Positions 37,561 through 46,929 of a stretch of DNA of 64,000 nucleotides are shown here, one piece after another. This stretch comes from Chromatium okenii. Its GTDB lineage: Bacteria; Pseudomonadota; Gammaproteobacteria; Chromatiales; Chromatiaceae. A model generated the notes under the pieces. The model had not been told where the DNA came from and did no database searches. It was given only the letters and a program-made list of their open reading frames with translations. Numbering within the stretch: position 1 is the stretch's first letter; each line of letters opens with the position of its first letter. The DNA lies in NCBI RefSeq assembly GCF_002958735.1, contig NZ_PPGH01000037.1, positions 1-64,000 of the forward strand, in the 5' to 3' direction. A program made the translations under genes and the position numbers.

Positions 37561-38031
37561 TCACACATTAAAATCAATTGGCATCAATTCCAATGCCAGC
37601 ACAATTGCATCTTCACGACCTTTTACCGTCGGATAATAATGACGACGCACCCCAATTTCACAAAATCCCTCCGCACTATACAGCGCCTGCGCAGATTGAT
37701 TGGATGCTCGCACCTCTAAAAATGCCGTACCTGCTTGATGTTGACGCGCCAGCGTGAGTAAATGTCTTAATAATATGCGCCCAAAACCGCGTCGTTGCCA
37801 ATGCGGATGAATACACAAATTAAAAATATGACATTCACCAACCGCAACTGAAATAATCCCGTAGCCAATTGCGGTTTGACCGATTTCAACGACTAAACAG
37901 CAATAATCAACCCGCAAGCAATCAACAAAAATTTCAAGGTTCCACGGATGTGGATAAGCCGCACACTCAATTGCATATACCGTCGGCAAATCCGCATGAG
38001 TCATTGGGCGAAAACGTATTGCTTCAACCAA
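37561..38031 (-). CDS. rimI: Ribosomal-protein-alanine N-acetyltransferase RimI
   Basis: GNAT acetyltransferase that acetylates the N-terminal alanine of ribosomal protein S18. About 156 residues. Visible motifs are [18 protein letters not shown] at the N terminus, the acetyl-CoA loop [18 protein letters not shown] (Q/RxxGxG/A) and [25 protein letters not shown] at the C terminus. The likely start is the TTG at 38031, inside the last codons of tyrS (overlap with the tyrS stop at 38024), since the first beta strand begins right after it. An ATG at 38004 would cut off that strand, and the ATG at 38148 adds sequence lying inside tyrS. Confidence 0.85.
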   Translation of the reverse strand: MVEAIRFRPMTHADLPTVYAIECAAYPHPWNLEIFVDCLRVDYCCLVVEIGQTAIGYGIISVAVGECHIFNLCIHPHWQRRGFGRILLRHLLTLARQHQAGTAFLEVRASNQSAQALYSAEGFCEIGVRRHYYPTVKGREDAIVLALELMPIDFNV

Positions 38032-39223
38032 GTTGCACCCGCGCAAATTTGCGTTTTCCAACTTGATAAACATGCGTATTCCCTGCTGCGCAGCGTAATT
38101 GCGTATCTTCAATTCGTTCGCCATCAATCCGCACTGCGCCTTGTTCAATCATCCGCAAGGCCTCTGACGTGCTTTTAACTAATCCTACGGCTTTTAAGAC
38201 ATTGGCAATTGCCATTCCATCACCAACATCTGACAATTGTATTTCTGGCATTTCATCAGGCAAACTGCCACGCTGAAAACGCGCAATGAATTCATCACGC
38301 GCCTGTTGCGCTTGTATCGCACTATGAAAGCGCGTGACCAATTCCAAACCCAATTCAAACTTAATATCTCGCGGATTTGCCCCATCGCCTACTGCAACTT
38401 GCCAAGCAGTAATTTCTGACCAATCGCGCCGACTTAATAACTCGAAATAACGCCACATTAATTCATCAGAAATCGACATGAGTTTACCGAACATTTCTGT
38501 TGGTGAATCAGTAATTGCAATGTAATTACCGAGCGATTTCGACATCTTTTGCACCCCATCCAATCCTTCGAGAATAGGAAGCGTAATGACCACTTGCGGT
38601 TCTTGCCCGTACACCTCTTGCAATTGTCGTCCAACCAACAAATTAAACTTTTGATCAGTACCACCAATTTCAATATCCGCTTTCAGTGCCACCGAATCAT
38701 AACCTTGAATGAGCGGATATAAAAACTCATGAATTGCGATAGGTTGACCAGCTTTATAACGTTTAGAAAAGTCATCGCGCTCCAGCATTCGTGCAACCGT
38801 TTGCTGTGCGGCTAAATGCAGGATTCCTGCTGCGCCAAGGGGTTCTAACCAAGTCGAATTGAACACTACCTGCGTTTTTTCAGGGTCAAGAATGCGAAAC
38901 ACTTGCGCAGCATAGGTTGCCGCGTTGTTTTCAATTTGCTCACGAGTTAATGGTTGACGTGTTGCGCTTTTACCGGTTGGATCACCAATCATTGCGGTAA
39001 AGTCGCCGATTAAAAACAAAATTTCGTGACCAAGCTCCTGAAATTGGCGTAATTTTTCAATTAACACCGTATGACCAAGATGCAAATCTGGTGCAGTTGG
39101 ATCAAATCCCGCTTTAATTCTTAATGGCTTTCCCTGCGCCAATTTCTTACGCAGCGCATCTTCAAGTAAAATTTCAGCAGTACCGCGCTGAATACGTGCA
39201 AACGTATGTTCAAATGCGTCCAT
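38024..39223 (-). CDS. tyrS: Tyrosyl-tRNA synthetase
   Basis: The 399-residue class I synthetase charges tRNA-Tyr. The ATP-binding HIGH-type motif appears as [10 protein letters not shown], the Tyr-binding region follows ([35 protein letters not shown]), and the second signature is [10 protein letters not shown]. The C-terminal S4-like RNA-binding domain ([20 protein letters not shown] ... GERI) ends the protein. It is the longer TyrS type found in many gammaproteobacteria next to erpA-argC. Intact. Confidence 0.95.
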   Translation of the reverse strand: MDAFEHTFARIQRGTAEILLEDALRKKLAQGKPLRIKAGFDPTAPDLHLGHTVLIEKLRQFQELGHEILFLIGDFTAMIGDPTGKSATRQPLTREQIENNAATYAAQVFRILDPEKTQVVFNSTWLEPLGAAGILHLAAQQTVARMLERDDFSKRYKAGQPIAIHEFLYPLIQGYDSVALKADIEIGGTDQKFNLLVGRQLQEVYGQEPQVVITLPILEGLDGVQKMSKSLGNYIAITDSPTEMFGKLMSISDELMWRYFELLSRRDWSEITAWQVAVGDGANPRDIKFELGLELVTRFHSAIQAQQARDEFIARFQRGSLPDEMPEIQLSDVGDGMAIANVLKAVGLVKSTSEALRMIEQGAVRIDGERIEDTQLRCAAGNTHVYQVGKRKFARVQLG

Positions 39224-39311
39224 TGTGATGACGATTTTGCTCCAAAAAGAACTGTTATCGGCAGTTCAATAAAATAGATTGGTCAATGCAAAAAGTGAGA
39301 AAAAACTCAGC

Positions 39312-39341
39312 TTGTTTCCTACTGGCTTTTCCGATTACACT
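39312..39341 (+). promoter_or_regulatory. Candidate sigma-70 promoter for the small membrane protein
   Basis: TTGTTT (39312-39317) and TACACT (39336-39341) with an 18-base spacer, about 40 bases before the start codon. Confidence 0.3.
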
Positions 39342-39381
39342 CTAAAAAGCAACATCAACCGTTTGTTTATAGGTGATTGCA

Positions 39382-39651
39382 ATGCGTGATTACAAAACTA
39401 AACCACAAGAATGGCCTACTGCAAAAGAGCGTAATCCTACTATGAGAGTGCTTGTCAACCTAATCAGCGTGGTTGTGATTGCTGCTGCCACTTATTTTGG
39501 TTATCAATGGTTTTCTAGTATGCCAAAGGATAACGCTTCACCGATTGATAAAAACAGCCGCATTATTCCACTACAGTTGCCGCCATTGAAAGTGAGTCCA
39601 CCATCACCACCGCCTTCTTTGCCAATCAATAGCGTGAATAGTGAACGCTAA
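39382..39651 (+). CDS. Small single-span membrane protein, unknown
   Basis: About 89 residues from ATG 39382 (an in-frame GTG at 39373 is possible). It has a basic N-terminal tail (MRDYKTKPQEWPTAKERNP), one membrane segment (about residues 21-45, VLVNLISVVVIAAATYFGYQ) and a Pro/Ser-rich tail (VSPPSPPPSLPINS). I do not recognise a family. Its place between tyrS and erpA corresponds to where many relatives carry an M23 peptidase and anmK, which are missing here. The tail converges with erpA, 4 bases away. Confidence 0.55.
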   Translation: MRDYKTKPQEWPTAKERNPTMRVLVNLISVVVIAAATYFGYQWFSSMPKDNASPIDKNSRIIPLQLPPLKVSPPSPPPSLPINSVNSER

Positions 39652-39655
39652 TACA

Positions 39656-40027
39656 TCAAGCATCAATTTCATCTGCTTTTGGACACGCAGAAAATGACGA
39701 ACCACAACCACAAGTTGTGGTTGCGTTAGGATTGCGAATGACGAATTGTGAACCCTGCAAATTTTCAGTGTAATCAATTTCTGCGCCAACAAGATATTGC
39801 AAACTTGTGGCATCGACAATCAATTTAACGCCATCCGTAATGATAATGGTGTCGTCTTCTTGTGTCTCTTCATCAAAATTAAAGCCATATTGAAATCCTG
39901 AACAACCTCCGCCGCGAACATCAACACGCAGCATTAAATTAGTGTTACCTTCATCCTGAATGAGTTGCGCTACTTTTGCGGCAGCGGCCTGAGTAAAAAT
40001 CAGTACTGAAGCTGTTTCTGTATTCAT
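39656..40027 (-). CDS. erpA: Iron-sulfur cluster insertion protein ErpA
   Basis: A-type carrier that delivers [4Fe-4S] clusters to apo-enzymes. About 123 residues. The three conserved Cys are present: [11 protein letters not shown] and the C-terminal CGCGSSF. ErpA-type features include [14 protein letters not shown] and [19 protein letters not shown] at 40027 (MNTETASV) is preferred over one four codons upstream. It sits directly downstream of argC, the usual erpA-argC neighbourhood. Intact. Confidence 0.93.
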   Translation of the reverse strand: MNTETASVLIFTQAAAAKVAQLIQDEGNTNLMLRVDVRGGGCSGFQYGFNFDEETQEDDTIIITDGVKLIVDATSLQYLVGAEIDYTENLQGSQFVIRNPNATTTCGCGSSFSACPKADEIDA

Positions 40028-40076
40028 TGTATGCTCCATAATACGCGAATGATTAACGCCAATTCAGTTGGCGTGT

Positions 40077-41141
40077 TTATGGTAAAAGTGCCAACGCATC
40101 TAATCCCAGTGTTTCATCCCAATCGAACATTAAATTCATATTCTGCACGGCTTGTCCTGCTGCACCCTTGACCAGATTGTCAATCACCGATTGCACAATT
40201 ACCACACTGCTTGTTCCCTGTCGCGCTACCGCAACGCGACACATATTTGAGCCGCGCACTGAGCGTGTGTCAGGTTGACCATTTGGCATAAAATCAACAA
40301 ATGTTTCAGTGGCATAGCGTTTAGCGAACAGTTGTTCTAGGTCACAGTTGTCGTCGGTTAAACGGGCATAAAGCGTCGCTTCAATACCACGAATCATGGG
40401 TAATAAATGTGGTACAAATGTTAAACCGACTGCGCCGCTACCCAGTTGACCGAGCGTTTGTGCAATTTCGGGCGCGTGACGATGACCCGTTACCGCATAG
40501 GCTTTAAAACTTTCGCCAATTTCAGCCAGCAATAATCCCGTTTCAGCCTTGCGCCCAGCGCCACTCGCACCGGATTTGGCATCCGCAATTAACCAATTGG
40601 GATCAATCACTTGCGCCTCTAACAGGGGTAAAAATCCCAGCGTGACGGCAGTCGGATAACAGCCTGGATTGGCAATCAAGCGGGCTTGCCGGATCGCAGC
40701 GCGGTTGAGTTCTGGCAGTCCATAAACCGCTTCAGCGAGCACGTCGGGGCAGGCGTGCGGCATTCCGTACCACTGCGCCCAAACCGCTGGGTCTTTCAGG
40801 CGAAAATCTGCTGCTAAATCAATGACTCGCACACCACGATCCAGTAGCTGTGGCGCAGACTGCATCGCCGTACCGTTGGGTGTTGCAAAAAAGACAACAT
40901 CACAATCACTCAACGCATTGTCATCTGGTGCGGTGAATTGCAAATCAATTTGACCGCGTAAATGCGGAAATAATTGGGCAACCGGCAATCCAGCTTCAGC
41001 GCGTGAGGTAATAACCGCAAGTGTGCTATGGGGATGGCGTACCAAAATGCGTAACAATTCCGCACCGGTATAGCCAGTTCCGCCCACGATACCGATTTTA
41101 ATTTTAGGTGTAATCGGGATTTCCTTCTTCATATTTTTCAT
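40077..41141 (-). CDS. argC: N-acetyl-gamma-glutamyl-phosphate reductase ArgC
   Basis: Third step of arginine synthesis: NADPH-dependent reduction of N-acetylglutamyl phosphate. About 354 residues. Nucleotide-binding loop [39 protein letters not shown], the active-site Cys in [23 protein letters not shown] and [18 protein letters not shown] are all visible. An ATG at 41180 overlaps a terminator hairpin, so I start at 41141 (MKNMKKE). Followed by erpA on the same strand. Intact. Confidence 0.93.
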   Translation of the reverse strand: MKNMKKEIPITPKIKIGIVGGTGYTGAELLRILVRHPHSTLAVITSRAEAGLPVAQLFPHLRGQIDLQFTAPDDNALSDCDVVFFATPNGTAMQSAPQLLDRGVRVIDLAADFRLKDPAVWAQWYGMPHACPDVLAEAVYGLPELNRAAIRQARLIANPGCYPTAVTLGFLPLLEAQVIDPNWLIADAKSGASGAGRKAETGLLLAEIGESFKAYAVTGHRHAPEIAQTLGQLGSGAVGLTFVPHLLPMIRGIEATLYARLTDDNCDLEQLFAKRYATETFVDFMPNGQPDTRSVRGSNMCRVAVARQGTSSVVIVQSVIDNLVKGAAGQAVQNMNLMFDWDETLGLDALALLP

Positions 41142-41170
41142 TGAATGGTGATGAATTTCTGAAAAATGTA

Positions 41171-41192
41171 AAAGCGGCATTCATGCCGCTTT
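41171..41192. terminator. Terminator-like hairpin between the A-type carrier gene and argC
   Basis: 10-base stem AAAGCGGCAT/ATGCCGCTTT with a 2-base centre (a 4-base loop if the inner pair opens), flanked by T-rich sequence on both strands. It lies between the upstream carrier gene (ends 41225) and argC on the minus strand. Confidence 0.65.
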
Positions 41193-41224
41193 TTTATTAT
41201 TTACGGAATGCGCACCAATAATAA

Positions 41225-41599
41225 TCAAGAGCATCCGCCGCTTGATGAAGAGGAGCCGCAGCTGCTGCAACCACCGCCCATTTGTGGCAGATTATTGAAT
41301 ACAAAAGTGGCATTTCCATCATCCTGATCGATGAAATCAATCTCGACTCCGCGCAGATATTCTAGGGTGCTGTCATCGACAATAACCTTAAAACCATCGA
41401 AAGATAAAACGCCGTCATCATCGTTAATCATATCGGTAAAAGTCATTCCAAAACTAATGCCACTGCAACCACCCGCTGCGGCATAAACACGCACACCTTG
41501 GATGCTGTCATCAATATCCCGAAATAAATCGGTCATTTTTGCTTGAGCGGGCGCAGTTAATGTCAGGGTTTTAATGAGTTCATTGCGTATTGCGGACAT
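41225..41599 (-). CDS. Second A-type (HesB/IscA) iron-sulfur carrier with unusual Cys tail
   Basis: 124 residues of the HesB/IscA fold: AAGGCSGISFGMTF holds the first Cys, and STLEYLRGVEIDF is family-typical. The C-terminal pair differs from the usual C-x-C: the tail reads GGGCSSCGSSSSSGGCS, giving a CxxC and a further Cys. It is therefore a distinct subfamily, perhaps with altered metal binding; DsrR-like or Nif-type carriers are alternatives I cannot decide between. ATG at 41599, with GAGG about 6 bases upstream. Confidence 0.82.
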   Translation of the reverse strand: MSAIRNELIKTLTLTAPAQAKMTDLFRDIDDSIQGVRVYAAAGGCSGISFGMTFTDMINDDDGVLSFDGFKVIVDDSTLEYLRGVEIDFIDQDDGNATFVFNNLPQMGGGCSSCGSSSSSGGCS

Positions 41600-41707
41600 G
41601 AAAAACCTCTCATGAATGTATTATCTAGCGAAAAATGAGTAGCGATTGCTACTTGTTAATTGTAGTGCAAAACGCAGAAGTTTAGCGAGTGCCAATATTT
41701 GTAGCAA

Positions 41708-42415
41708 TCAGCTGCGTACTGGGCGAATGTAGTAGGTGAAGGACGCACCTTGAATATCAAGTCGATCATTTTCTGCAAGACGTACTGCGCTATCAATGCG
41801 AAGATTATTAACGAACACACGTCCGCGTTCATTTGGTATGAGATAATGACCATCGCCGCGTTGTTCAATGAGTGCTGCCGTATTTGGTGCAAATAATCCA
41901 CCACAACGAATATCGCTGGTACGGGCACGGCCAAAGCTAATAATTGTTTGATCTAAAACGTGTTTTTCGTTATTTTGCTTGCAAATTAAATAAGCAACAG
42001 TGGCTTTTCGTGCCTGTATTTGTTGTAAAGAGCGAGCAACGTCATCAGCTGCCATGATCAGGGTATTTTCTTTTTGTAGTGGTTTATTAATCTGTGTATC
42101 TAATCCTTCTTCTTCACCTGGCAATTTTGCGAGTGCCATATAAATAAGTGTATAGGGATGAATTTTAATCTCATCCCAAAATTCAAGTGTATGTCGATTA
42201 ACGCGCTGTTCTTTAATAAAAGAGCCATTAGCACTTTGTTGATCAATTAAAATAAACGCATTATCTTCTTTTTCAATTACGGCATGATGTTTTGAAACAC
42301 GCGGATTTGGCAACACAATATCATTGTCGTTTGCTCGACCAATCGTTAGTCGATTAGTCGTCAGTGACCACTGTTTTTGCAAGTGTCCATCAGCGTAAAG
42401 TCGAAGAAACGGCAT
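41708..42415 (-). CDS. FHA-domain protein with a second degenerate FHA domain
   Basis: 235 residues. The first forkhead-associated domain (about 18-90) has the phosphothreonine-binding residues: LTIGRANDNDIVLPNPRVSKHHAVIE and SANGSFI (G-R, S-x-x-H and N-G). A second copy (about 145-230) is degenerate: SFGRARTSDI, then APNTAALIEQ instead of SxxH, and RVFVNNLRI. FHA domains recognise phosphothreonine, but no Ser/Thr kinase or phosphatase lies nearby. Cytoplasmic; no membrane segment. Intact. Confidence 0.85.
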   Translation of the reverse strand: MPFLRLYADGHLQKQWSLTTNRLTIGRANDNDIVLPNPRVSKHHAVIEKEDNAFILIDQQSANGSFIKEQRVNRHTLEFWDEIKIHPYTLIYMALAKLPGEEEGLDTQINKPLQKENTLIMAADDVARSLQQIQARKATVAYLICKQNNEKHVLDQTIISFGRARTSDIRCGGLFAPNTAALIEQRGDGHYLIPNERGRVFVNNLRIDSAVRLAENDRLDIQGASFTYYIRPVRS

Positions 42416-42683
42416 AGATAGTAAACCCTTGATTTATAAAGAAACATCGCGTTTAGTCTGTGCTTATTCTACCGCCGTCATCAGTTTGGATCGAGTCATC
42501 AAACCAACAATGTAGGCAGTGGAGACGCTGCTGCTTGTGCCGCTGTCCTCAGCATTTTTCCTTAACACGCCATTTCGGTTAAGCGTTAATATCATTGAGC
42601 TAGGCAATGATCGTTTGGTTCGCGCTGCGAGCAGCAATGATCGCAATTTTCACCTTCAAAAAACCCGTTTAGGAGGGTTCATC

Positions 42684-43289
42684 GTGTCTAAATCCGTAAA
42701 ACAAGGCTCGTTGATGATGGCACTGTTGCCGTCGTTCATTCTCTATGCCAGCACCATCATCCTTGTCGCGCTCACCCGTGGCGATCTGGGTGGGACGATT
42801 AAATACTGGGAATTTATGGTGCCATTGGCAGCACTGATTTCGTTGATGTCTGGCTGGGGACCGACCTATGCGCGTAATGCGTCGCGGTTTAGCTATCTCA
42901 TCAAGCAAATCGTGCACTGGGGACTGTTTCTGGGATTGTTATGGCTGCTGCAAACCCAAGGCGTTACTGCGGCACTCGGCGCACCAAAATATACGCTGGT
43001 GCTGCTTTATCTGCTGAGTTTAACCATTATTCTTGGCGGCTTTTACCTTGACCTGAAGCAGGTTCTGTTCGGCGCTTTCCTCGCCTTCTGCACCTATCTG
43101 TTAGCTGCTCCAGCAAACATTGCCATTCTCAAGCCAATTGGTGAAACCCTGCGCATCGCCGATCCACAAAGCAAGCCGTTGACCATGATTTTGGTCGTAG
43201 GGTTGATTGCTTTCGCAGTGAACGCGGTGTTTGTCATGGGCACTCGCGGCGCAGTAATCGCTAAACGCACTCGGTTAGCTGCTTCTTAA
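42684..43289 (+). CDS. Polytopic membrane protein, unknown function
   Basis: 201 residues starting at GTG 42684, chosen because AGGAGGG lies 7 bases upstream; the open frame extends back to 42519 but the extra N-terminal part looks non-coding. About six membrane segments can be seen (near residues 13-32, 40-58, 68-86, 97-117, 120-140 and 165-188). Loops are short, with a conserved-looking LTRGDLGGTIKYWEFM after the first helix. I do not recognise a family. A terminator follows. Confidence 0.7.
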   Translation: MSKSVKQGSLMMALLPSFILYASTIILVALTRGDLGGTIKYWEFMVPLAALISLMSGWGPTYARNASRFSYLIKQIVHWGLFLGLLWLLQTQGVTAALGAPKYTLVLLYLLSLTIILGGFYLDLKQVLFGAFLAFCTYLLAAPANIAILKPIGETLRIADPQSKPLTMILVVGLIAFAVNAVFVMGTRGAVIAKRTRLAAS

Positions 43290-43306
43290 GTTAACCATTC
43301 GCTCCA

Positions 43307-43346
43307 AACCGCCGCCGCCCAGCCCGGCGCGGCGGTCTCGTTTTTT
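43307..43346 (+). terminator. GC-rich terminator after the membrane protein gene
   Basis: ACCGCCGC and GCGGCGGT arms around a C/G-rich centre, followed by CTCG and TTTTTT, 20 bases beyond the stop codon. Confidence 0.7.
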
Positions 43347-43367
43347 CCTCGCAGCGCCGCAGTTCCC

Positions 43368-43799
43368 ATGATTCCCACGCCCTTTACATATTTTTTCACA
43401 CTGCGCCTGCACGATACCGATGCCGCCGGACGCCTATTTTTTGCGCATCTGTTCCGTCACGCGCATGACGCCTTTGAAAATTTGATGACTGCGCTCGGCG
43501 TTCCACTGGATGCCATGATTAGCGCCGGGCAAACGCTGTTACCACTCATTCACGCCGAAGCCGATTATCGCCAGCCGCTATGTCACGGCGATCAAGTGCA
43601 AGTGCAGGTGACAATTGCAGAAATTCGTCGCCGTTCATTTGCGATTCATTACGTTTTTCTCAATCATCACCATCAAATCGCAGCGACTGCGCGCACCATT
43701 CACTGCCAAATCAACGCCGACGGCAGCGCCGCCGATGATCTTTCTCCAATGTTGCGTACTGCGCTCACCAGCTTTCAGCATTCCGCGATTCCACTGTAA
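43368..43799 (+). CDS. Hotdog thioesterase, probable DHNA-CoA hydrolase (MenI-like)
   Basis: 143 residues of the YbgC/4HBT hotdog family. The N-terminal signature LRLHDTDAAGRLFFAHLFRH carries the catalytic Asp region; PLIHAEADYRQPLCHGDQVQ and ARTIHCQI follow. The DTDAAG form is typical of 1,4-dihydroxy-2-naphthoyl-CoA hydrolases of cyanobacteria and purple bacteria, which release DHNA for menaquinone synthesis. menD and menF at 26-29.5 kb make this reading plausible, but another acyl-CoA substrate is possible. Probably starts a unit with the HerA-like gene 41 bases downstream. Confidence 0.75.
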   Translation: MIPTPFTYFFTLRLHDTDAAGRLFFAHLFRHAHDAFENLMTALGVPLDAMISAGQTLLPLIHAEADYRQPLCHGDQVQVQVTIAEIRRRSFAIHYVFLNHHHQIAATARTIHCQINADGSAADDLSPMLRTALTSFQHSAIPL

Positions 43800-43840
43800 T
43801 TCACATTGATTTATTTCGTTCAAAATCAGGAGCATAAACA

Positions 43841-45526
43841 ATGTTACTGCCCGAAACGAGCCTGATTGGACGCATTATCGACATTGAAGGTTGTCGCTTA
43901 ATTGCCACGCTGCTGCCCGCCAAAGAGGGATTTTTATCTTTTCTGACCCTCGATGAAGAAACGCTGCCGATTGGTCAATTGGGGACGCTGGTCGAAATTT
44001 GCGACCGCGCCGGGCACTTGCTCGCAGAAGTCGTGCGCAGCAGCGAAGAGACGCTGGAGCGACATTTATTGCCAGAACAAGGCGTTCCGCACAAACGTCG
44101 CATCAGCAGCCGCGAGCGCCGCTTGGAATTAATTGGTTTGGCAGAAATCAATGCCGAGGGACGGCTGGAATCTGGCGTGAGTCGTTTTCCGCTGCTCAAC
44201 GCGACCGTGCACCTGATTTCGAGCGAACGACTGGCGACATTATTGGTGCGCGAACAAGTGGGAATGCTGGAAATTGGGCGACTGTCAGCGCGTCCAACGC
44301 TGCCTGCGCGACTGAATTCATCGGCATTATTCGGGCGACATTTGGCGATTTTGGGACAAAGCGGCGCGGGCAAATCGTGGACGCTGAGTAGTTTGCTGCA
44401 ACGAGTGGTGACGACGCTGCCGCATTCGCACATCGTTCTGCTTGATTTACATGGAGAATATGGCTGGCGCACCACGCCAGACGCGCCTTATCAAGGCATT
44501 TTTCCTGCGCAAACCGCTCGTCATTTGGATGCGCGTGAATTGGAAATTCCGTATTGGTTATTGACCTATTCGGAATTGGTTGATTTATTCATTGAACGCA
44601 GCGATGCAATGCGACGGTGCAAATTGCGTTTTTACGCGATGCGTTATTTAGCCTGCGCTGCCAAGCCAATCAACATTTAGGCTTAGAACGAATTTCAGTG
44701 GATTCGCCAGTGTACTTTTCTATTGAAGAACTGTATCAGCGATTTAAAAAAGCCAACGAAGAAAAGCTCGAATTCGGTAAAGCCAAAGGACCATTGCACG
44801 GCGCATTTGATGATTTTCTTGTGCGCTTTCAATCCATGTATAACGATGCGCGTTATGATTTCTTTTTGCATCCGCAAAAACACAACAATTCTGCCAGCCT
44901 TGAAGGATTATGCGTGATTTCATTGGCTTAGGCGAACCAAAGCGGCAGGTGACGGTGATTGATCTCAGCCCAATTCCGACCGATTTGCGTCCAGTCGTTT
45001 CTGCACAAATTGGTCGGCTGGCTTTCGAGTTCAATTATTGGAATCCGCGCCGTCACGAATTCCCGTTGTTATTGGTTGTGAAGAAGCGCATCAATACATT
45101 CCACGCGATACCGATACGCAATACATTGGAACGCGCCGCGCAATGGAACGCATTGCCAAAGAAGGACGCAAATATGGAGTGACGCTGTGCATTGTGAGTC
45201 AACGCCCAACTGAATTATCAGAAACAGTATTGTCGCAATGCGGCAATTATTTATGTTTGCGCATTTCCAATGCCGACGATCAAGAATATGTGCGGCGTTT
45301 ATTGCCGGAAGGCGCAAAAAATCTGGCGGATATGCTGGCGTCGCTGCGGCGCGGCGAAGTGTTGGCAATCGGCGATGCGTCGCTGCTGCCGTCGCGCATT
45401 TTGGTAGATCGTCCGAATCCGCCGCCAGCAAGTCAGGATGCGCCATTGGCGCAGAGTTGGAGCGCAGGGCCGGAGGATTTGGATGTTGCCGACATCATCA
45501 ATCGCTGGTGGCGGCAAATTCGGTAA
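43841..45526 (+). CDS. HerA-like hexameric ATPase (DUF87), frame-broken
   Basis: FtsK/HerA-type DNA translocase, about 560 residues when frames are joined. The N-terminal barrel is LIGRIIDIEGCRLIATLLPA. Walker A is LGQSGAGKSWTLSSLLQ, followed by VLLDLHGEYGW. The later segment QVTVIDLSPIPTDLRPVVSA, Walker B-like VVIGCEEAHQYIPRDT, and KYGVTLCIVSQRPTELSETVLSQCGNYL lead to the C-terminal LPSRILVDRPNP. Frame changes occur near 44615, 44910 and 45060. Motifs survive, so indels in the sequence are likely. Bacterial HerA proteins work with the NurA nuclease or in defence modules; neither partner is present, so the role is open. Confidence 0.82.
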
Positions 45527-45560
45527 ACGCTGAAGTGCTTGATAATGAAGCAGAATTAAA

Positions 45561-46151
45561 TTAAATCGGCGTGTGCAGTCGATTCATCACGGCTTGATAA
45601 CGCGCTCCAATCAGATCATCCACAACGCGTTCAGCATCATCTAACGCGGCGATGATGCGTTGCTGGTCATCGTGCGATGGGCGACCGAGAACGTAGCCAG
45701 TGACGAGTGAACGGTCGCCGGGATGCGCGATGCCGATGCGCAACCGCCAAAATTCGCGGGTTCCCAGTGCCGAGATCGTATCGCGCAGCCCGTTGTGCCC
45801 AGCGTGACCGCCGCCCTGTTTTAAGCGCACTGCGCCGACTGGCAAATCTAATTCGTCGTGGGCGACTAAAATTTGTTCTGGAAGAATGTCGAAATAACGC
45901 AACACGGCAGCAATGGATTGGCCGCTGCGATTCATATAAGTGGCGGGTTTGAGTAGGCGCAGATCGCAGCCAGCACGGGATAAACGGCTGATTTCGCCAT
46001 AAAATTTCGGCTCGACGCGAAAGGGTGCGGACGCAGTGCGGGCGACGATATCGGCGAACCAGAATCCGACGTTGTGGCGAGTCGCTTCATATTGGCTGCC
46101 GGGGTTGCCTAAACCGACGATTAAACGGATGCCAGTGTCGCTCATTGCCAT
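45561..46151 (-). CDS. pth: Peptidyl-tRNA hydrolase
   Basis: Releases tRNA from peptidyl-tRNA dropped by ribosomes. About 196 residues. Family motifs are RLIVGLGNPGSQYEATRHNVGF with the catalytic His, LLKPATYMNRSGQS, VAHDELDLPVGAVRLKQGGG with the catalytic Asp, HAGHNGLRDTI, and FWRLRIGIAHPG. The start at 46151 (MAMSDTG) or 46145 (MSDTG) is close to the first strand; an earlier in-frame ATG at 46187 is less likely. Downstream of rplY in the conserved prs-rplY-pth order. Intact. Confidence 0.94.
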   Translation of the reverse strand: MAMSDTGIRLIVGLGNPGSQYEATRHNVGFWFADIVARTASAPFRVEPKFYGEISRLSRAGCDLRLLKPATYMNRSGQSIAAVLRYFDILPEQILVAHDELDLPVGAVRLKQGGGHAGHNGLRDTISALGTREFWRLRIGIAHPGDRSLVTGYVLGRPSHDDQQRIIAALDDAERVVDDLIGARYQAVMNRLHTPI

Positions 46152-46219
46152 GATTTCACTAAATAAATGGTGCTGGCGCTGCGTCAATGAAAATGCGCCG
46201 CGCCAGCATTTAATCGCGC

Positions 46220-46822
46220 TTAAACCGCTGCTTCTTCGGCGTCGTCGCTGCCGCCACGCGCTCCATGAATGACCGCGACCGGCTCATCAGGATCAGGCTG
46301 ATGCGCCAGCGTCACGCCTTCTGGCAGCACCAATTCCGACAGATGGACGATGTCGCCAATTTCCATGTCGATGAGATCAACAGCGATGAATTCCGGCAAA
46401 TCTGCGGGCAAACACACGATTTCAACTTCAGTAATTTTGTGCGATGCCTGACCGCCGATCTTGACGCCTTTACACTTTTCTTCGTTGATGAAGTGAATCG
46501 GCACCATCATGCGCAGCTTTTCGTCCTGCGACACGCGCATGAAATCGACGTGCAAAATGAACGGCTTGGCGGGATGCCGCTGCATGTCTTTCAACACGAC
46601 TTTAGACACTGCGTCGCCAATCGTCAGATCAAGGACGTGTGAATAAAACGCCTCGTGCTCCAAATGCTTGAGCAATTCGTTGTGCGAAACCGTAATCATT
46701 TCTGGTTCCAAATGCGCACCGTACACGATGGCTGGCACCAGTCCGGTGCGACGCAGGCGGCGGCTCGCACCCTTTCCTGAGTCAACACGCGGCTGGGCAA
46801 TAACATTAAAACTGACGCTCAT
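46220..46822 (-). CDS. rplY: Ribosomal protein L25, CTC-type
   Basis: 200-residue long form of bL25 (with the TL5/CTC beta domain) that binds 5S rRNA. N-terminal SFNVIAQPRVDSGKGASRRLR and VPAIVYGAH, then FILHVDFMRVSQDEKLRMMVP and the C-terminal VHLSELVLPEGV and a short acidic tail (GGSDDAEEAAV). ATG at 46822 (MSVSFNV) is chosen by the family start; the frame continues upstream into the prs intergenic hairpin. Intact. Confidence 0.94.
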   Translation of the reverse strand: MSVSFNVIAQPRVDSGKGASRRLRRTGLVPAIVYGAHLEPEMITVSHNELLKHLEHEAFYSHVLDLTIGDAVSKVVLKDMQRHPAKPFILHVDFMRVSQDEKLRMMVPIHFINEEKCKGVKIGGQASHKITEVEIVCLPADLPEFIAVDLIDMEIGDIVHLSELVLPEGVTLAHQPDPDEPVAVIHGARGGSDDAEEAAV

Positions 46823-46846
46823 GGGCGTTCTCCACTGTGGTTGATA

Positions 46847-46888
46847 AAAAGAAAAACGCCAAAAGTCCGCGACCAGACTTTCGGCGTG
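46847..46888 (-). terminator. Terminator/attenuator between prs and rplY
   Basis: On the minus strand ACGCCGAAAGTC pairs with GACTTTTGGCGT (46888-46877 with 46868-46857) around an 8-base loop, followed by TTTTCTTTTT. It sits 25 bases before the rplY start and could limit read-through from prs. Confidence 0.8.
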
Positions 46889-46929
46889 GTCATGGCAATT
46901 CGGCATCAAAATGCCGCGCCATGCTGAGA

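Noticed and set aside
42519..42683. N-terminal extension of the membrane protein at 42.7 kb
   Set aside because: A strong AGGAGGG site precedes GTG 42684, and the upstream translation is not protein-like.
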